From Desulfobacterales bacterium (GTDB lineage Bacteria; Desulfobacterota; Desulfobacteria; Desulfobacterales; JAFDCJ01): a stretch of 14,460 nt of DNA. The stretch spans positions 472,274 through 486,733 of the forward strand of contig CP070771.1 in the NCBI GenBank assembly GCA_020345785.1, given 5' to 3'. A program made the position numbers and the translations under genes. Under the pieces are notes generated by a model. That model did no database searches, was not told where the DNA came from, and saw nothing but the letters and a program-made list of their open reading frames with translations. Shown piece by piece: positions 6,953-13,674 of the stretch. Position 1 is the stretch's first letter, and the number at the start of each line of letters is the position of its first letter.

Positions 6953-7395
6953 GGCTCAATTATTCCAAACTTTGTATGGGTCTGTTTAGTAATGAATTCA
7001 TTAGTGTTAAGACATGGATTCACCGCCCGCTTCGGTCTTCGCTCTGCGAGCTACGCCCCGACACGTCGCTCGAGCCGCAAAGATCGCAAAGGGATTTTTT
7101 TCTTTTAACTTTCTGTTGAGAGGCCAGAAAGTTAAAAACATAAGCGCTTCGCGCAATGGTTTCCCGTGCGATTTTCAGGCTGTCACGCTTATATGATTTC
7201 GTCGGTTAAGACGGATTGCCCTTTATGTTTGCCGTCCTTTCAACGACAAACATAAAATAAATAATCTCTGCGTACTTTGCGGCTCTGCGGTGAATATTAA
7301 AAAAAAATAAGTATGTCTAAATAATTATTGCCGCATTAGTAAATCGTTATTTGTGGTAGCAAAAAGACAGTCGATTTTACTGGGACGATCCTTTC
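6953..7395. repeat. 443-bp repeat-rich gap between kinase and regulator genes
   Basis: No gene is supported; short open frames here match nothing. The outer inverted pair is built of ACGCAAAG-like units. Its right arm at 7266-7294 matches, in reverse complement, TTCACCGC (7019-7026) plus GCCGCAAAG-type sequence (7072-7092), so the left arm is split by a GC-rich 45-bp insert (7027-7071). Inside are a 13-bp perfect hairpin (7103-7115 with 7125-7137, 9-nt loop), a second 13-bp stem with one mismatch (7222-7234 with 7244-7256), and ATAAGCG/CGCTTAT flanking the middle. Neither hairpin is followed by a proper U-run on the minus strand. The nesting resembles a cluster of small palindromic elements inserted between two partner genes. 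Confidence 0.7.
7103..7137. repeat. 13-bp perfect hairpin
   Basis: TTTTAACTTTCTG at 7103-7115 is exactly complementary to 7125-7137 around the loop TTGAGAGGC. It lies within the gap between kinase and regulator genes. The outer stem is A/T only, so a transcript from either strand could form it. It might attenuate read-through from the kinase into the regulator gene, but the classical downstream U-run is absent. Confidence 0.6.
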
Positions 7396-9150
7396 TCAGA
7401 TTCTCTTGCGGGATTTATGGGTGATGTTCGTCGGTATGATCATGGTAAATCGACACCCTTTAATTCTTCCGGCAGGCGGGCTTTCAATTTTTATCTCGCC
7501 CTGGTGGTTTTCCACGATTTTATGAACAATCGCCAGCCCCAGACCGGTGCCCTTTTCCCGCGTGGTAAAAAAAGGCTCGAATATTTTTTCCCTTTGATCC
7601 GGCGCAATGCCGGCACCGTTGTCTGCGACCCATAAGTGGAGACATGATTCATCGGCATTCAAGTCGGCACCTATTTCGATGCGTCCTCCGTGGTCCACCG
7701 CTTGAAGCGCGTTTAAAAGAAGGTTGAGCAGCGCCTGGGTCATCTGGTTGGCATCCAGCGGCAGTCTGCTGACGTCTGCAATCTGTGTTTGAACTGAGAC
7801 ATCGCGTGAATCCGCGTCAGCAGCCACCAGACGCACAGTATGTTCGATCAGGTCCGTTATATCCGTCGGTACCAGTTCAGCCTCCATGGGTCGGGCGAAA
7901 GTCAGCAGGTCGGTCACCACCCGGTTAATTCGATCTACTTCGCTTACCATAGTGGCGGCGTATACTTGCTCCTGAGGTTTATCCTTCAGGGCGTGACGCA
8001 GAAACTGGGCGAAACCGCGGATCGAGCTCAAGGGATTGCGGATCTCATGGGCGATACCGGCAGCGAGCTCCCCGATGGCGGCCAGTTTTTCCGACCGCCT
8101 GACTTTCTCCTGTAATTTTTTTATTTCACTCAAATCGCGCAACACGATCACCGCCCCCTGGCATGTGCCGGCTTCGTTTTGAATCGGGGTTGCACTTATG
8201 GCCAGGGGAATGACTTCGCCGTTTTTTTTTCGGTGCTGAATTTCCTGGTCCAAGACGGGAATATAATCCGTGATGGTGCGGCGAATACCGGAATCGGTGA
8301 AATTAATAACAGAACTCAAATCTTTGCCTTTGGCATCGGATTCCTCGAGATCGAGCAGATCGAGTGCCGGCTGGTTGTAAGAGGCTATCTTGCCGTCGGT
8401 ATCAATGCCCAGCAAGCCGTTGGCCATGCTGGCAATGACTTGCCGGGTGTAGTCCTTCGTCTGTTTGAGAGTCTTGTCGACCAGGTAGTAATTCTGAATA
8501 ACGAAGATAAAAAAAAGGGCGCCGGAACCCAGTACCAGAATGATGGCGGCCATAATGAAGGCGTGTTGCAAGTCGGCCCGCCGGGCCTGGGCGATGGATT
8601 CCATTTTCATACCCAGGACGATGATATCTCCGCTATGTGCGTGCGGCGGCGTGCGCTCTTCGAATAGCATTTTGGAATTTTGATGCCGACTCATGGACGG
8701 TTCGTACATGGGAGCAAAAAGCTTGGCGAGTTCATAAATCTGATGAGCTTTCCCGGACTTAACAATTCGGGTGGCAATCTGATCCGCTTCATTTATTTTC
8801 GGGTTCCAATCAGATACTGATCCCTGTTTGGACGGATCTGAGTGATGAACGATTTTGCCGTATCCGTCTACCAGATAAACGTAGGCGATGTCATGGTCTT
8901 TCGCGGTCTCCTGCATCAGGCTACCCAGGGAGATTTCCTGCCACATCAGTGATTTCATCCCCGTTCGGGCACTGGCCTCAAGCGACCGGATCAGCGCGAC
9001 CCCCTGCCGGTAAAGAAAATGCAAGGCCATGGATTTTTCACGATCCAGGTTGCGGTAGGTGGAAATGCTAATCAAAATGAGCAGAAGAAATACTACCGCC
9101 ACGATGGAAAGCGCTGGTAAGTACATCTTTTTGATCGGAAAAATTCGCAT
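7396..9150 (-). CDS. Membrane sensor histidine kinase, PAS-containing, HydH/ZraS-like
   Basis: The 584-residue protein has a first membrane helix (about 12-30), a periplasmic sensor region of 165 residues, a second helix (about 198-220) and a cytoplasmic PAS domain (about 232-345). A HisKA dimerisation domain follows with the phospho-acceptor in GIAHEIRNPLSSI (His368), then an HATPase domain with N-box (NLLLNALQAV, Asn480), G1 DNGAGI (510-515), F-box EPFFTT and G2 KGTGLGLAI (533-541). The layout is that of HydH/ZraS/AtoS kinases that pair with NtrC-type regulators, and such a regulator lies downstream. The sensor region contains His clusters (VHHSD near 101, PPHAH near 168) that could bind metal, but this is only suggestive. 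The ATG at 9150 has a weak ribosome site. Confidence 0.94.
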   Translation of the reverse strand: MRIFPIKKMYLPALSIVAVVFLLLILISISTYRNLDREKSMALHFLYRQGVALIRSLEASARTGMKSLMWQEISLGSLMQETAKDHDIAYVYLVDGYGKIVHHSDPSKQGSVSDWNPKINEADQIATRIVKSGKAHQIYELAKLFAPMYEPSMSRHQNSKMLFEERTPPHAHSGDIIVLGMKMESIAQARRADLQHAFIMAAIILVLGSGALFFIFVIQNYYLVDKTLKQTKDYTRQVIASMANGLLGIDTDGKIASYNQPALDLLDLEESDAKGKDLSSVINFTDSGIRRTITDYIPVLDQEIQHRKKNGEVIPLAISATPIQNEAGTCQGAVIVLRDLSEIKKLQEKVRRSEKLAAIGELAAGIAHEIRNPLSSIRGFAQFLRHALKDKPQEQVYAATMVSEVDRINRVVTDLLTFARPMEAELVPTDITDLIEHTVRLVAADADSRDVSVQTQIADVSRLPLDANQMTQALLNLLLNALQAVDHGGRIEIGADLNADESCLHLWVADNGAGIAPDQREKIFEPFFTTREKGTGLGLAIVHKIVENHQGEIKIESPPAGRIKGCRFTMIIPTNITHKSRKRI

Positions 9151-9262
9151 AGGCTCTTTTTAAAACCGGAGACGGAAGCAGGCAAACGGAGTATAAAGCG
9201 GCAATCTATCCTGCTTGATATCACCATGCCGGTTGAAAAGCAAACAATGTCTGATAAGCAAC

Positions 9263-9628
9263 TCAGCGTTTCAATTTATCTTTCGGAAAATGAACGGCGC
9301 CGTTTAATTTGTCGACAAGAAGCCTTGCGACTACCTTTCCCGGAGGTTCAACGATTTTTGCAATATAGTATCTTCCTTGATTCTGTAATTCCTTAATATC
9401 GTATTGATCTAAGTAATTTTCCGGGAGATTTCTTTCGATAACGATACGCGCCGTCGCAGAGCTCATGCCTTCCAGGAAATCTGCAGCGGGCGATTCGTTT
9501 GTATCTGATGCTCCTTTCGAGCGTGATGGCTCGCAGTTTGTCTCCTTATTTTTCGAATTTCTTTTTCTATAAGATGATGATTTCTTTATCGGCGTTATTA
9601 AATCGATAATAGATGCTTTGAGATTCAC
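9263..9628 (-). CDS. Unknown 121-aa protein upstream of the kinase
   Basis: I do not recognise this gene. The start is taken at GTG 9628 because AGGAG lies 6 nt upstream; the longer frame from 9685 would add 19 residues and bury that site. The first half is polar and basic (KKSSSYRKRNSKNK) with no export signal. The second half looks folded, with RIVIERNLPENYLDQYDIKEL and then GRYYIAKIVEPPGKVVARLLVDKLNG. The last stretch resembles a two-strand hairpin of the PepSY/PqqD kind, but too weakly to name. It lies 112 bp ahead of the histidine kinase on the same strand and may be the first gene of that operon. AT content is higher than in its neighbours. Confidence 0.6.
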   Translation of the reverse strand: MNLKASIIDLITPIKKSSSYRKRNSKNKETNCEPSRSKGASDTNESPAADFLEGMSSATARIVIERNLPENYLDQYDIKELQNQGRYYIAKIVEPPGKVVARLLVDKLNGAVHFPKDKLKR

Positions 9629-9697
9629 TATTGTCTCCTTTCCGTTATGGCTGTGATTGGTCCTCTTGCCATGGCATTTCATCATTCAATTTAATCT

Positions 9698-9713
9698 TTC
9701 AAATTTTATGCCA
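9698..9713 (-). promoter_or_regulatory. Weak sigma-54-like promoter candidate
   Basis: Reading left, TGGCATAAAATTTGAA has a good -24 half (TGGCA) and TTG of the -12 half at the right distance, but the near-invariant C of the -12 GC is A. If active it would give a leader of about 60 nt to the gene starting at 9628. It is recorded because autoregulated sigma-54 promoters are common beside ZraS/HydH-type kinases. The mismatch makes it doubtful. Confidence 0.22.
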
Positions 9714-9862
9714 CGATCGTAACAATCTTTGTGGCGTAAAGATCAACCGCACAATTCGGCCTTTTTGAGGCTTGCCGGCGGCGAACAAAGCAAATCGCAG
9801 TGTTGCTGATAATCCATTTTGAGCGATGACCATGTTTTTAATTGAGAAATTTTTTCGCAGTT

Positions 9863-10163
9863 TCAATTCTGTTGATTACCTGCTGGGTATTTTGTACCCG
9901 GTTTGGGACGTTTGTATGCCGGGTGAAACCCTAAAGTTAAAAAAACTATCCCATTTTGTTTACGATCATTTAGGGTAAAATTGATGATCATGGGATCGAG
10001 GTTGGTTGGTTTTGCCTGAAGTGGTGCTTTGAGATTATCATAGGATATCCCTGAAATGAAGAAGAGAGATGAAGGAACAAACGGCTGGAGACGGGTAAAT
10101 AAGGAAAAAAAGTATTCCGGCTACTAAAGCGACGGGGATCGTAATATTTTTTGGGAATGTCAT
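9863..10163 (-). pseudogene. Decayed exported-protein gene (remnant)
   Basis: An ATG at 10163 overlaps the stop of the TlpA remnant upstream as ATGA. It opens a 41-codon frame with a signal-like start (ITIPVALVAGILFFLIYPSPAVC) that ends at 10038. A second frame then runs open to 9863 (YDNLKAPLQAKPTNLDP, then NDRKQNGIVFLTLGFHP). The two together look like one short secreted protein broken by a frameshift. I do not recognise the family. The start/stop overlap suggests it was once an operon partner of the TlpA-like gene. Coordinates and the single-gene interpretation are tentative. Confidence 0.35.
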
Positions 10164-10438
10164 GGCCTCACTAAAATCCAAGGTTTCGCCAAATGTTGCA
10201 GCAATAGACGGATCAACGTAAAAGTGCCTTCGTTTGCTCCATCGCGCGGTCCTAATGCAACTCCTGATATATAGCCCTCCCGGTCGATCAGATGGGTGGT
10301 GGAAATTACCCTAACCCCTGATTTTCAAAATGATTCCTTTTGATTCAGCGCAAAGAGCACCATTAACCCGGCATCGGCCAAAAAGACGGGAACGACCGCC
10401 CTCAAGTTCAACTTTTCTGTTTCCACGTCCAGGCCCAT
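10160..10438 (-). pseudogene. C-terminal remnant of a second TlpA-like thioredoxin
   Basis: Two nucleotides after the selenoprotein stop, a frame beginning at 10438 reads to an in-frame TGA and then on to 10160. After the TGA the text is GVRVISTTHLIDREGYISG, then VALGPRDGAN. This aligns residue for residue with the end of the upstream redoxin (GIRAHPAHFLINRHGELIG, then SALGAREW). The first part (VVPVFLADAGLM) resembles the preceding strand. The N-terminal half with the CxxC site is missing, the cis-Pro is replaced by Ser, and spacing before the TGA is wrong. I therefore read it as the decayed tail of a diverged paralog, not as a second selenoprotein. Divergence from the intact copy rules out a very recent duplication. 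Confidence 0.6.
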
Positions 10439-10440
10439 TT

Positions 10441-11007
10441 TTAGCTCGGTCCTTTTTTTTCATTCTTGTTTTGATCGACAAGAAATTGGATAAGATTTCG
10501 GCTCTCAGTACTCGACCATTCTCTTGCTCCCAGTGCACTTCCAATCAATTCTCCGTGTCTGTTTATCAGAAAATGGGCGGGGTGGGCTCGGATGCCATAT
10601 TCAAAAGAAACCTTACCATTGATATCCAGCAGCACAGGAAAAGGTAATTTTTCTTTCTCGACATACTTTTTCACAATTTCTCGGGTCTCCTGGACATCAA
10701 TAGCCAGAATTACAAACTCGCGGTTCTTAAACTCGTGGTATAACTTTGCCAAGGAAGGCATCTCCTTCCTGCACCAAGTTCACCATGTCGTCCAAAAATT
10801 CAGTAAGATAACCTTACCCCTAAAGTCTTGCAGCTTGACGGATCTTCCCGCAACATCCTCTAGGGAAAAGGTTGGAGCAAAAATTCCCCTGTTGAATTCA
10901 GCCACACCCGCGGCCGCCATCAGATCCACGCCAGCTTTGCCGATTGCCCCGGGAGCGAGAATGGCCCAGGTTCCAAAAATAATTAGAAGGACAAAAACCT
11001 TTTTCAT
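10441..11007 (-). CDS. Periplasmic TlpA-like selenoprotein (UxxC) read through in-frame TGA
   Basis: Two open frames, 11007-10780 and 10761-10441, are in the same frame and are separated only by a TGA at 10782-10780 plus six sense codons. Read through, they give a 188-residue TlpA/ResA-like thioredoxin. It has a signal peptide (1-23), FAPTFSLEDVAGRSVKLQDF, then GKVILLNFWTTW-U76-TWC79-RKEMPSLAKLY, strand VILAIDV, FPVLLDINGKVSF, and the cis-Pro loop AHPAHFLI (Pro143). The family motif is W-C-x-x-C-x-x-E-M-P; here only the first Cys codon is TGA and everything around it is intact. A SECIS-like hairpin follows. The likely role is thiol/disulfide exchange in the periplasm. AAGGAG lies 6 nt before the ATG. 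The alternative is a TGC to TGA nonsense mutation, which I consider less likely. Confidence 0.82.
10747..10773 (-). promoter_or_regulatory. Bacterial SECIS-like hairpin
   Basis: Immediately downstream of the TGA, AGGAAGG (10770-10764) pairs perfectly with CCTTCCT (10758-10752) around the 5-nt loop AGAUG. Three more pairs, UGC (10773-10771) with GCA (10749-10747), can form after a 2-nt bulge. Sixteen nucleotides separate the UGA from the loop, and G is the second loop base. Both agree with the bacterial SECIS model as I recall it: a loop 16-37 nt after the UGA, with G among its first two bases. SelB would bind this loop to deliver Sec-tRNA. Confidence 0.7.
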
Positions 11008-11020
11008 TTTAGACTCCTTG

Positions 11021-11049
11021 TTTTGCTGCCCCCCGCAATAGCAGCAAAA
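11021..11049 (-). promoter_or_regulatory. Hairpin beside the ribosome site of the selenoprotein gene
   Basis: TTTTGCTGC and GCAGCAAAA form a perfect 9-bp stem with an 11-nt loop. On the mRNA it ends one base before the CAAGGAG ribosome site at 11014-11019. It could control access to the start site or protect the 5' end. It lacks a trailing U-run, so it is not a normal terminator. I know of no matching RNA family. Confidence 0.45.
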
Positions 11050-11233
11050 TTAAATATTTGATTCTTTCCCATCAAAATCTTCTTTTCGGTCCTCTACGGT
11101 TATAGGCGAAATTTTATTCTGCACTTCGAATTTATTAACACCTGAAAATATAAAAAGGGGACAAATCGTGAAACTTTCAGGCGGTCTGAGCCAATATGAA
11201 ATTATTCAGGTAAATCGAATTGGTCGTGATTGT

Positions 11234-11524
11234 TTAACGGGAAAACCGTGGGGGTTTAAAGAGGGGCCAATAGACTCCCCGCGGTATGAATTGCCTGTCC
11301 CTAAAAAGAAAAACACCTGCAAGCGGTAAAACAGAAAGAGCTGAGGACAAAGTGACAATCTGGACAAATGAATGGAATGAAAAGGGGCACCTACTTGCCA
11401 CGTTAGAATAGAGGCCGAGATTGCTTGAGACACAATAAAATGAGCACCATATGATAACCGGAATGCCGGCCATAAGAGTGCCGATGATGATAAACAGAAT
11501 GAAATTTTTTCGGGTAAGATTCAT
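11234..11524 (-). CDS. Small two-helix membrane protein, unknown
   Basis: The 96-residue frame has two hydrophobic segments (about 8-30, FILFIIIGTLMAGIPVIIWC, and 53-75) and a basic C-terminus (PLFKPPRFSR). Cys residues at 27, 31 and 46 would lie at or near the membrane surface. I do not recognise a family. A good sigma-70-type promoter (11552-11581) lies just upstream, which supports transcription, but the ribosome site is weak and codon usage is not convincing. It reads toward the selenoprotein gene 226 bp away. The protein may be real or a chance frame. Confidence 0.4.
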   Translation of the reverse strand: MNLTRKNFILFIIIGTLMAGIPVIIWCSFYCVSSNLGLYSNVASRCPFSFHSFVQIVTLSSALSVLPLAGVFLFRDRQFIPRGVYWPLFKPPRFSR

Positions 11525-11551
11525 ATGCTTTATACCACTCTGTTAAAAGGT

Positions 11552-11581
11552 ATTATATATCACATTGTAACATTAAATCAA
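11552..11581 (-). promoter_or_regulatory. Sigma-70-type promoter reading left
   Basis: The -35 box TTGATT (11581-11576) and a perfect -10 box TATAAT (11557-11552) are separated by 18 nt. The predicted start is near 11545, about 20 nt before the ATG at 11524. It could drive the small membrane protein and perhaps the selenoprotein gene beyond it. The surrounding sequence is AT-rich, which raises the chance of false matches. Confidence 0.5.
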
Positions 11582-11905
11582 GAACATAATGACATTCGCC
11601 TTTCTATATTCTTTCTATATTCGATTCCCGTCGTATACCCAATTTCACCGTATTTTTCATCCTGTTTTCAGGCAAAACATAGCCGAGGAGACACCGTCAT
11701 TTGATGGTCATTGAAACAAGCACTTTTTCCTTAGGATTTTAAATTCCTCTCCAAATTCCTTTTAGAGTTTTTTAAAATTTAAAAAATAATTTTTTTCCTT
11801 GACCTGTACTTTAGTTCGGCTTGTATGTTATAGATGATGTCTAAAATTATGTGAATCAGCAACTGGCTAATACAATATATATAGAACAATTAACGAGTCG
11901 CAAGA
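11582..11905. other. AT-rich intergenic region upstream of the Rieske gene
   Basis: No gene is seen. Part of this divergent region is strongly AT-rich (about 11755-11795, runs of T and A). A candidate rightward promoter has TTGACC at 11799-11804 and TATGTT at 11824-11829 with a 19-nt spacer, longer than ideal; transcription would start near 11836. No operator palindrome is clear. The Rieske gene has only a weak ribosome site before its ATG at 11906. Confidence 0.35.
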
Positions 11906-12412
11906 ATGTCGCTTAACTCCACCATCCCCGCCGCTGAACACGCGCGGGACCGCCGCAGATTTTTGCTGAAACTTTCTTGGACCGGGTTCGGTCTTTTCTT
12001 AACAACTTTTTTGGCCGCCGTATTGAAGTTTTTTTGGCCGCGGGTTTCTAACCGGCCCGCCAGGTCCGTTCAAGTCGGTTACCCGGACGATTATCAGCCC
12101 GGTCAGGTGACCTACCACCGCGGAGGGAAATTCTTTATCGCGCGCGATGATAAGGGGTTTTTCTCTCTTTCCGCCCGCTGTACACACCTGAGCTGTATGG
12201 TGGTCTGGAACAGGGATCACCAAATGTTTTTGTGCCCATGCCATGGCGGGAAATACGATGCCGAGGGGCGAAATGTGGAGGGGCCCCCACCCCGTCCACT
12301 GGAGCTATTGGCCCTCAGACTTGATGATAACGGATTTCTGGTTGTAGATCAGGATAATGTCATAAAACGAGGAAAAGGCCCTGTACCCCGTTTTCGACCC
12401 GGAGCAACGTAA
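11906..12412 (+). CDS. Rieske [2Fe-2S] protein of a bc/b6f-type complex
   Basis: The 168-residue protein carries the high-potential electron-transfer cluster of a quinol:cytochrome c oxidoreductase. The N-terminus has a twin-arginine motif (RRRFLLK, residues 16-22) followed by one membrane anchor (about 23-44). The cluster-binding boxes are CTHLSC (92-97) and CPCHGG (110-115), giving ligands Cys92, His94, Cys110 and His113 with Cys97 and Cys112 as the usual disulfide. A Pro-rich loop (EGPPPRPL, 125-132) follows, as in the family. It lies before the cytochrome b6-like and subunit IV-like genes in the same direction, but 360 bp ahead of the next start. The names qcrA and petC are both used for this family, so I give no symbol. 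Confidence 0.95.
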   Translation: MSLNSTIPAAEHARDRRRFLLKLSWTGFGLFLTTFLAAVLKFFWPRVSNRPARSVQVGYPDDYQPGQVTYHRGGKFFIARDDKGFFSLSARCTHLSCMVVWNRDHQMFLCPCHGGKYDAEGRNVEGPPPRPLELLALRLDDNGFLVVDQDNVIKRGKGPVPRFRPGAT

Positions 12413-12772
12413 TAGCTGAATTTTTTCCATTGAACTTCGCGTAAGAGAACGTTCAGATACACAGTCTTCTGCATTCCCGGCGAGAATAATTGCAAAATTC
12501 AGACAAGGGCAATCATAAAGCTCCACCTAACCCGGACAAGCCGGAACCAAAAAAGAAATTAATCACGAAAGCACGAAAAGGATAAAATAAAAGTTCCGTG
12601 TTTTCTAAATTTCGTGTTTTCGTGATGAAAAAATTTCTCCATAAAATGCAAAAAATAACAGTAAAGACTCAACAGCAACCACTGGCAGAGCCGGGAGTAT
12701 GATGAAGGCCCCTGGAAGGGACCGGAACCACGCTCTGTCACTGGTCGCTGATGTACAGATTGCGAATTGCAG
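12413..12772. repeat. 360-bp gap with inverted ACGAAA arrays and a long hairpin
   Basis: No gene is seen. At 12562-12578, ATCACGAAAGCACGAAA pairs with 12610-12626 over 17 positions with one mismatch around a 31-nt spacer; extra CGTGTTTT-like units lie just inside the right arm. It belongs to the class of short tandem units in opposed arms seen twice elsewhere in this window. Further right, 12679-12691 and 12732-12744 form a 13-bp stem with two mismatches; inside it are further CCGG pairs, so a structured leader of the cytochrome b gene is possible. The Rieske and cytochrome b genes are usually much closer together. Confidence 0.6.
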
Positions 12773-13525
12773 ATGATGACCATGAAGCGACCCCCGGAAT
12801 TTAAGCGCAAAATTTTCAGACGGGGCCTGCCCCGCACTCCGGCCGAAGAGTTACAAGCAGTGCGCCGGACGGTTTTCTTGCACCTTCATCCAACCCGGAT
12901 ATCGGCTGACAGGATGAAGATCAGTTTCACCTGGTGCCTCGGTGGATTGAGCTTCCTGCTATTTCTGGTAACGGTCTTCACCGGAGCCCTTTTAATGATC
13001 TATTACCGGCCGACCCTGGAAAATGCCTATTCCGATATCTTGGACCTACGTTATACCGTCTTTCTAGGCGGGTTTTTGCGTAACGTTCATCGTTGGGCCG
13101 GGCATGGCATTGTGATCACCGTCGTACTGCATATGCTGCGTGTTTTTTACACGGGCTCCTACAAGCCGCCGCGGGAATTCAACTGGATTGTCGGCGTTTG
13201 CCTGCTTCTGATTGTATTGGCTTTTGCGTTTACGGGCTATCTGCTGCCGTGGGATCAGATCTCATACTGGGGAACCCGGGTGGGCACGAATCTGCTTCAT
13301 TCGACGCCACTACTCGGGGCTGATGGGCCCTTCGGCCGGGAGCTTGGACTCAGTTACGATCGTGATATAACCGTTTTTCTGTTGGGAGATTCAGATCTCG
13401 GCCCCGGGGCCTTGATCCGGTTTTACAGCCTGCATGTCTATATTTTACCGCTGCTGGCGGGCATCTTATTAATGGTGCATTTCTGGCGCATTCGCAAGGA
13501 CGGCCAACTGGCAGCAAGGCTTTAA
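12773..13525 (+). CDS. Cytochrome b6-like subunit (N-terminal half of split cytochrome b)
   Basis: The roughly 250-residue protein has four membrane helices and the b-heme ligands of cytochrome b6. His108 and His122 lie in LRNVHRWAGHG...LHMLRVF (13 between), and His223 and His238 in SLHVYILPLLAGILLMVHFW (14 between, the b6f spacing); numbering counts from the TTG at 12767. Conserved text includes GSYKPPREFNW and GYLLPWDQISYW. Cys57 in FTWCLGG aligns with the Cys that binds the extra heme c_n in b6 (FYCLGG in plants), so this heme may be present. The start is uncertain: TTG 12767 and ATGs at 12773, 12776 and 12782 are in frame and none has a strong ribosome site. It works with the Rieske protein before it and subunit IV after it. 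Confidence 0.94.
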   Translation: MMTMKRPPEFKRKIFRRGLPRTPAEELQAVRRTVFLHLHPTRISADRMKISFTWCLGGLSFLLFLVTVFTGALLMIYYRPTLENAYSDILDLRYTVFLGGFLRNVHRWAGHGIVITVVLHMLRVFYTGSYKPPREFNWIVGVCLLLIVLAFAFTGYLLPWDQISYWGTRVGTNLLHSTPLLGADGPFGRELGLSYDRDITVFLLGDSDLGPGALIRFYSLHVYILPLLAGILLMVHFWRIRKDGQLAARL

Positions 13526-13674
13526 GGTAGCTGCCTTGCCGGTCAACCTTCGTACGTAATAAAAGATTGCGGATTACTGATAACACCGGTTGTCATAAAT
13601 ATTTTCCATCGGATCAAAAAACTGCCGGTATCGTCATGTTATTGTGACAAACGCTCAAATCTCAAGGAGGTCGA

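Noticed and set aside
6911..7196. 60-65-aa plus-strand frames in the kinase-regulator gap
   Set aside because: They consist of translated inverted repeats, with no ribosome site or protein-like composition.
8179..8667. 162-aa plus-strand frame opposite the histidine kinase
   Set aside because: Shadow frame within a well-supported kinase; no ribosome site or domain.
9195..9210. GG-N10-GC match upstream of the kinase as a sigma-54 promoter
   Set aside because: Outside the GG and GC dinucleotides it agrees poorly with the consensus.
10325..10327. The in-frame TGA inside the TlpA remnant as a second selenocysteine codon
   Set aside because: It lies in the wrong place for a redox residue, the active-site half is missing, spacing to the next strand is wrong, and the cis-Pro is lost. 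Decay explains it better.
10311..10544. 77-aa minus-strand frame overlapping the selenoprotein end
   Set aside because: Overlaps two better-supported reading frames and has a highly basic, low-complexity translation.
10441..11007. Reading the TGA as a frameshift or simple nonsense mutation
   Set aside because: The frame is unbroken on both sides, no other lesion is seen, the codon sits at the first Cys of CxxC, and a SECIS-like hairpin follows. It remains the main alternative.
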